From Pseudacidobacterium sp036264445 (lineage in GTDB: Bacteria > Acidobacteriota > Terriglobia > Terriglobales > Acidobacteriaceae), in the NCBI GenBank assembly GCA_036264445.1, contig DATAQW010000170.1, positions 1-16,345 of the forward strand: DNA of 16,345 nucleotides, in the 5' to 3' direction. This document shows positions 14,031 to 16,345 of the stretch, in pieces. A model generated the notes under the pieces. It had not been told where the DNA came from. It ran no database searches and worked only from the letters and a program-made list of their open reading frames with translations. The stretch's first letter is position 1; every line of letters starts with the position of its first letter. The translations under genes and the position numbers were made by a program.

Positions 14031-15242
14031 TTAAGCGTTCTTCTGTTTCAGCAGGTCCAAAGCCTTATTCATCTGGTCGTCAGGATGCGTTTCCGGCTTC
14101 TGCGCCGATTCATCTGTGAGGTCCTGATCGGCATTGGACGCGACAATCACATTCGGCGTGACCGCTTCATCCTGGATCTTCTTGCCTGACGGGGATTCAT
14201 ATTTCGCGACAGAAAGGATCAACGCCGCGCCATCGGGCAGCTCAATGGTCTTCTGCACGCTGCCTTCACCAAAGGTGCGGTCGCCTACAACATCTCCGCG
14301 CTTGTTATCGAGAATCGCGGCTGCAACTAGCTCACCCGGACCCGATGTTCCGCGGTTCACCAGTATTGCCAGTGGTACTGCGGTGACGAACTTGCTGGGG
14401 TCGGCAGCGAAAGTCTGCTTGCTGACCTTCTGTCCCTCGAGCATCGCAATCGTGCCCGTCTTGATGAATGCGTTCGCCAACCGTACAGCCTGTTGTTCGT
14501 CGCCCTGGGCCACATCGCGCAGGTCCAGCAGAACTTTCTTGTTGCCATTCTTTTGCATGGCGTGCAAGTGGCTCTCAATCTCATCAACGCGCTCTTTTGT
14601 CAGCACAACAGGTTTCAAATAGAGAATGCTGGAATTCTCATACTGCTGCTCGCTCATCGAAGGCGGTGCAATGACCGTGCGCGTCAGGGTGATCTTGTCG
14701 GGTTCTGACTTGGCGCGGTTCGGACGCACCAGCGAGAAGGTAAGTTCTGATCCCGGCTTGCCTTCGAGCAGCAGCCGGATCATGGCCAGAGACATTTCCC
14801 TCGTAGGCTGGTCCCCGATGGAAACGATGATGTCGCCATCCTGAATTTGTTCCCGCTCAGCAGGACTTCCCGGCATGACAGAAATGACGGTCGCATACCC
14901 AAAGCGCTTCGATACATTCAGGCCAACTTGTGCTGTCGCTACGGTGTCATTCGAGTGTGCCTTGTATGTGGTGTACTCGGCCGGGGTCAGATAGCTTGAA
15001 TCGGAGTCGAGCGATTCAAGCAGTCCATGAAGCGCGCCGGTCGTGACGCTGGTCAGGTTCGGATCGACGACGTAATCACTCTGGATCTTGTGCAGGACCT
15101 CTTCATAAACGCCCATCTGACGGTAAGCACCGTCGTTCTGCGTTCCGGCGCGCACGCCGCTAAGGCCGAATCCGCCAAGAAAGACAACAGCAACAAGAAG
15201 TACAGAAATCCCGAGAATCGCGCGCTTAAAACCTTTAGACAT
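14031..15242 (-). CDS. S41-family (C-terminal processing peptidase-like) protein, apparently catalytically inactive
   Basis: The 403-residue protein has an N-terminal signal or membrane anchor (about 7-32), a cap region, a PDZ domain (about 105-175, with 'GLNVSKRFGYATVISVMPGSPAEREQIQDGDIIVSIG') and a tail-specific protease core (about 200-370). Active family members (Prc, CtpA, CtpB) cleave C-termini of envelope proteins with a Ser/Lys dyad in 'N.GSASASE' and 'TFGKG'. Here the matching sequences are Asn296-Arg-Gly-Thr-Ser-Gly-Pro-Gly-Glu304 and Thr323-Phe-Gly-Glu-Gly327. The expected Ser is Gly301 and the expected Lys is Glu326, with a non-aligned Ser300 next door. The fold seems intact, so this is probably a periplasmic pseudo-peptidase rather than a decaying gene. 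It is just upstream of the penicillin-binding-protein gene on the same strand, which suggests an envelope role. The ATG start has a weak GAGTGG site. Confidence 0.85.
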   Translation of the reverse strand: MSKGFKRAILGISVLLVAVVFLGGFGLSGVRAGTQNDGAYRQMGVYEEVLHKIQSDYVVDPNLTSVTTGALHGLLESLDSDSSYLTPAEYTTYKAHSNDTVATAQVGLNVSKRFGYATVISVMPGSPAEREQIQDGDIIVSIGDQPTREMSLAMIRLLLEGKPGSELTFSLVRPNRAKSEPDKITLTRTVIAPPSMSEQQYENSSILYLKPVVLTKERVDEIESHLHAMQKNGNKKVLLDLRDVAQGDEQQAVRLANAFIKTGTIAMLEGQKVSKQTFAADPSKFVTAVPLAILVNRGTSGPGELVAAAILDNKRGDVVGDRTFGEGSVQKTIELPDGAALILSVAKYESPSGKKIQDEAVTPNVIVASNADQDLTDESAQKPETHPDDQMNKALDLLKQKNA

Positions 15243-15333
15243 GAATCCACTCAGACAGCCGGGAGCTGATAAGAAAATGATACTCCAGCTAAGGGTTAGA
15301 CGCTTGTTTTCTGTGACTGGCGGGCAGAAATAG

Positions 15334-15603
15334 CTAAACTTTCGACGATTTCTCCAGTTTATGAGAGGAAGGTTCAGCGCAAGAGCATGCTTTCACCACG
15401 CAATAGTCCATCTTGTAGTGCTTCCGGATCAGCTTTGCATATCCGCGCTTGAGCAGTGTCTGACGGGTGGCCTCTTCAAAGTGAAAGATTTCCGTAAGAT
15501 GCTGCACTGCCGCTTCCTTTGTGTCATAAACCTCAGAAAAATCAGGCTCTGGGGCATCATGAAGCCCGCCGTAGGCGATGTAGTGCTTTGCGTCGGTGGT
15601 CAT
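15334..15603 (-). CDS. Small conserved-looking protein of unknown function
   Basis: I do not recognise this 89-residue protein. It starts 'MTTDAKHYIAYGGLHDAPEPDFSEVYDTKEAAVQHLTEIF', is charged and soluble, and has a helix-rich middle followed by a tail with Cys68, Cys73 and Cys75. Codon use is ordinary for the window, with G or C frequent in third positions, and no other frame is better, which supports real coding. There is no Shine-Dalgarno sequence before the ATG at 15601-15603. It is on the strand of the S41-like gene, 91 bases upstream of it. To its other side lies the truncated tRNA, so it is probably the last chromosomal gene before the integrated DNA. Confidence 0.55.
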   Translation of the reverse strand: MTTDAKHYIAYGGLHDAPEPDFSEVYDTKEAAVQHLTEIFHFEEATRQTLLKRGYAKLIRKHYKMDYCVVKACSCAEPSSHKLEKSSKV

Positions 15604-15651
15604 AAGTAGTATTCAGCGTCTGCCGAATATTACCTTAAAACAGAATCGTTT

Positions 15652-15696
15652 TGGTGGCGGCGGGTGGGATCGAACCACCGACCTTAGGGTTATGAA
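15652..15696 (-). tRNA. Truncated 3' portion of an elongator tRNA-Met (CAT) gene; probable attachment-site half
   Basis: On the minus strand the sequence gives the anticodon loop TTCATAA (15690-15696), the 3' anticodon stem CCCTA, the variable loop AGGTC, the T arm GGTGG-TTCGATC-CCACC, the 3' acceptor strand CGCCGCC, discriminator A and an encoded CCA. The base at position 72 is C, so it is not the initiator, which has an unpaired A there. Beyond the loop, the five bases that should pair with CCCTA do not, and no D arm follows. The break exactly at the anticodon loop is where many tyrosine integrases cross over. The fragment is therefore the displaced chromosomal end left by an element inserted in a tRNA-Met gene, with the element to its right. 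Confidence 0.8.
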
Positions 15697-15803
15697 TGCA
15701 AAAACAGCGCCAAACCACACAAAACAAACCATCTAAGTCCAATTAAATCAACAGCGGTCTGTGCGTCGAATTGTATCGATTTGGGTGGTTTCGGTTCAAG
15801 TTT

Positions 15804-15872
15804 CCGGACACTACCCGGACACTGAACGTCGCGGAACTTCCCGGAAAAGTTCCGGGAGTTGCCGGGAAGTTC
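15804..15872. repeat. Iterated direct and inverted repeats near the tRNA junction
   Basis: CCGGACACT occurs at 15804-15812 and 15815-15823, one helical turn (11 bases) apart. GAACTTCCCGG (15834-15844) and CCGGGAAGTTC (15862-15872) are a perfect 11-base inverted repeat. Between them CCCGGAA (15840-15846) and TTCCGGG (15850-15856) form another. The set lies 108-176 bases from the tRNA crossover point, a distance suited to arm-type integrase or excisionase binding sites. That function is inferred from arrangement only. Confidence 0.6.
15829..15847. repeat. 19-base repeat, copy A
   Basis: TCGCGGAACTTCCCGGAAA here is identical to 16229-16247 inside the excisionase-type gene, exactly 400 bases away and in the same orientation. 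This copy forms the left arm of the junction inverted repeats. Confidence 0.75.
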
Positions 15873-15913
15873 ACGAAATCTTTCGTCATGGTCACGGTGC
15901 ATAGCAAAAGCTT

Positions 15914-15944
15914 TTGACAAGTGTAACTAGCACCAGCGTAGAGT
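15914..15944 (+). promoter_or_regulatory. Possible promoter of the excisionase-type gene
   Basis: A perfect -35 consensus TTGACA (15914-15919) is followed 19 bases later by TAGAGT (15939-15944), a mediocre -10 at a long spacing. The -35 is convincing and the -10 is not. Transcription from it would pass through the hairpin at 16009-16024 before reaching the gene. Confidence 0.35.
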
Positions 15945-16008
15945 TGACCGCAACTGAGATACATGCCCTCCGCAGGCGCGGGGATAAGCGATGGCTCACA
16001 AGGGCAAC

Positions 16009-16034
16009 TGGCCCCTGTGGGCCATTTTGCTTTT
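16009..16034 (+). terminator. Terminator-like hairpin in the leader of the excisionase-type gene
   Basis: TGGCCC (16009-16014) and GGGCCA (16019-16024) form a perfect stem with loop CTGT, followed by TTTTGCTTTT. It has the full form of a Rho-independent terminator, yet lies only 14 bases before the start codon of the following gene, downstream of the only candidate promoter. It could be an attenuator, or end transcription entering from the left. Confidence 0.6.
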
Positions 16035-16048
16035 AACGGAGGTTGGCC

Positions 16049-16294
16049 ATGCCACAAGAACCGCTCACCGCTGCAGAAACCGCCCGAGAAACAGGATCAC
16101 CGCTTCATTACATCTACGAACTGCTTTGGTCCGGGCGATTGGCGGGAAAGAAGGTTCAAGGCGTCTGGCGCGTAGACGCGAAAGCGGTCGCGGCTTTAAT
16201 GAAAAAGCGGCGCAAGAAAATGGGAAGCTCGCGGAACTTCCCGGAAACCGAGTCATCGACGCGGGCCGAACAGCAACCCCAAAATAGCCCATGA
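16049..16294 (+). CDS. Excisionase-type helix-turn-helix DNA-binding protein
   Basis: The 81-residue protein begins 'PLTAAETARETGSPLHYIYELLWSGRLAGKKVQGVWRVDAKAVAALMKK' (5-53), the layout of MerR-like excisionase/HTH_17 domains: a first helix with the A-E-x-A pattern, a turn, a recognition helix around 18-28, and a wing 'GRLAGKKVQGVWRVDA'. Such proteins bind DNA next to attachment sites and direct the integrase toward excision, or act as small regulators. After residue 54 a basic KKRRKK patch leads to a low-complexity polar tail encoded partly by the 19-base repeat (16229-16247). GGAGG at 16038-16042, six bases upstream, picks the ATG at 16049 over a TTG two codons earlier. No integrase is seen in the window, so a true Xis role rests on the nearby tRNA junction. 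Confidence 0.75.
   Translation: MPQEPLTAAETARETGSPLHYIYELLWSGRLAGKKVQGVWRVDAKAVAALMKKRRKKMGSSRNFPETESSTRAEQQPQNSP
16229..16247. repeat. 19-base repeat, copy B, inside the excisionase-type gene
   Basis: TCGCGGAACTTCCCGGAAA is identical to 15829-15847. Here it is translated as part of S-S-R-N-F-P-E-T, in the low-complexity tail after the DNA-binding domain. Confidence 0.75.
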
Positions 16295-16298
16295 AAGA

Positions 16299-16327
16299 GA
16301 AAGACCCTGCCGCATGCAGGGTCTTTC
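16299..16327 (+). terminator. Rho-independent-type hairpin after the excisionase-type gene
   Basis: A perfect 12-base-pair stem (16299-16310 with 16316-16327) encloses the loop CGCAT and ends in TCTTTC, with A residues on the opposite side. It starts five bases after the stop codon and is nearly symmetric, so it could serve both strands. A second inverted pair, GAAAGAG (16293-16299) and CTCTTTC (16339-16345), surrounds it. Confidence 0.75.
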
Positions 16328-16345
16328 AATCCACTGTGCTCTTTC

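Larger units (their letters stand above)
15604..16048. other. Gene-free integration-junction region
   Basis: This 445-base stretch contains no gene I can support. It holds, from left to right: a truncated tRNA-Met gene end (15652-15696), AT-richer DNA (15697-15780), direct and inverted repeats (15804-15872), a promoter-like TTGACA (15914-15919) and a terminator-like hairpin (16009-16034) in the leader of the excisionase-type gene. A minus-strand frame at 15690-15920 is open, but its codons run through the repeats and into the tRNA end. Confidence 0.7.

Noticed and set aside
15652..15696. Complete, functional tRNA gene
   Set aside because: The 5' half, with acceptor, D arm and 5' anticodon stem, is absent on the right. 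Only the portion from the anticodon loop onward matches tRNA structure.
15804..15872. CRISPR array or replication iterons
   Set aside because: There are too few units, with no regular spacer length and no cas or replication gene nearby. The position beside a tRNA junction fits recombination sites better.
15690..15920. 76-codon minus-strand open frame across the repeat array
   Set aside because: It crosses the iterated repeats and ends in the truncated tRNA. Its protein resembles nothing I know, and no ribosome-binding site precedes it.

Overview
The window reads as chromosomal DNA of a moderately GC-rich bacterium, most likely an acidobacterium of the Terriglobia/Acidobacteriaceae type. That placement is inference. 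It rests on the gene mix, on a double-domain ThyX-like protein, on an S41 'protease' without catalytic residues, and on short intergenic repeats beginning TTGTCAT(C/G)CTGA. No rRNA gene is present to settle it.

Layout. Positions 1-230 are intergenic and hold two kinds of dispersed repeat. A minus-strand pair follows: fabG (fatty-acid elongation reductase) and a DUF2071/YqjF-like protein. Divergent from these, on the plus strand, are a 525-residue tandem ThyX-like protein, a SnoaL/NTF2-like protein one base behind it, and a secreted GH8 enzyme resembling reducing-end xylose-releasing exo-oligoxylanase. Next come recA, with a clear promoter overlapped by inverted repeats and a hairpin terminator, and coaD. 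A CPA2-type cation/proton antiporter faces coaD convergently. Divergent from the antiporter are a stand-alone Clp N-domain protein, a class I aminotransferase and a HAD phosphatase. The minus strand then carries an S41-like pseudo-peptidase, a class A penicillin-binding protein and a glutaredoxin, listed in transcription order, preceded upstream by a small unknown protein.

The right end (from 15652) changes character. A truncated 3' portion of an elongator tRNA-Met gene, starting exactly at the anticodon loop, marks an integration junction. The DNA beyond it looks like the edge of an integrated element: about 70 bp of iterated direct and inverted repeats, a promoter-like and attenuator-like leader, a small excisionase-type helix-turn-helix gene and a strong terminator. 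The integrase and the intact tRNA would lie to the right of the window.

Most genes are housekeeping: lipid synthesis, recombination and repair, CoA synthesis, cell-wall synthesis and amino-acid metabolism. The items most worth attention are the ThyX-like protein whose two domains have lost complementary active-site motifs, the pseudo-peptidase beside the cell-wall synthase, the repeats at the recA promoter, and the repeat-rich tRNA junction.
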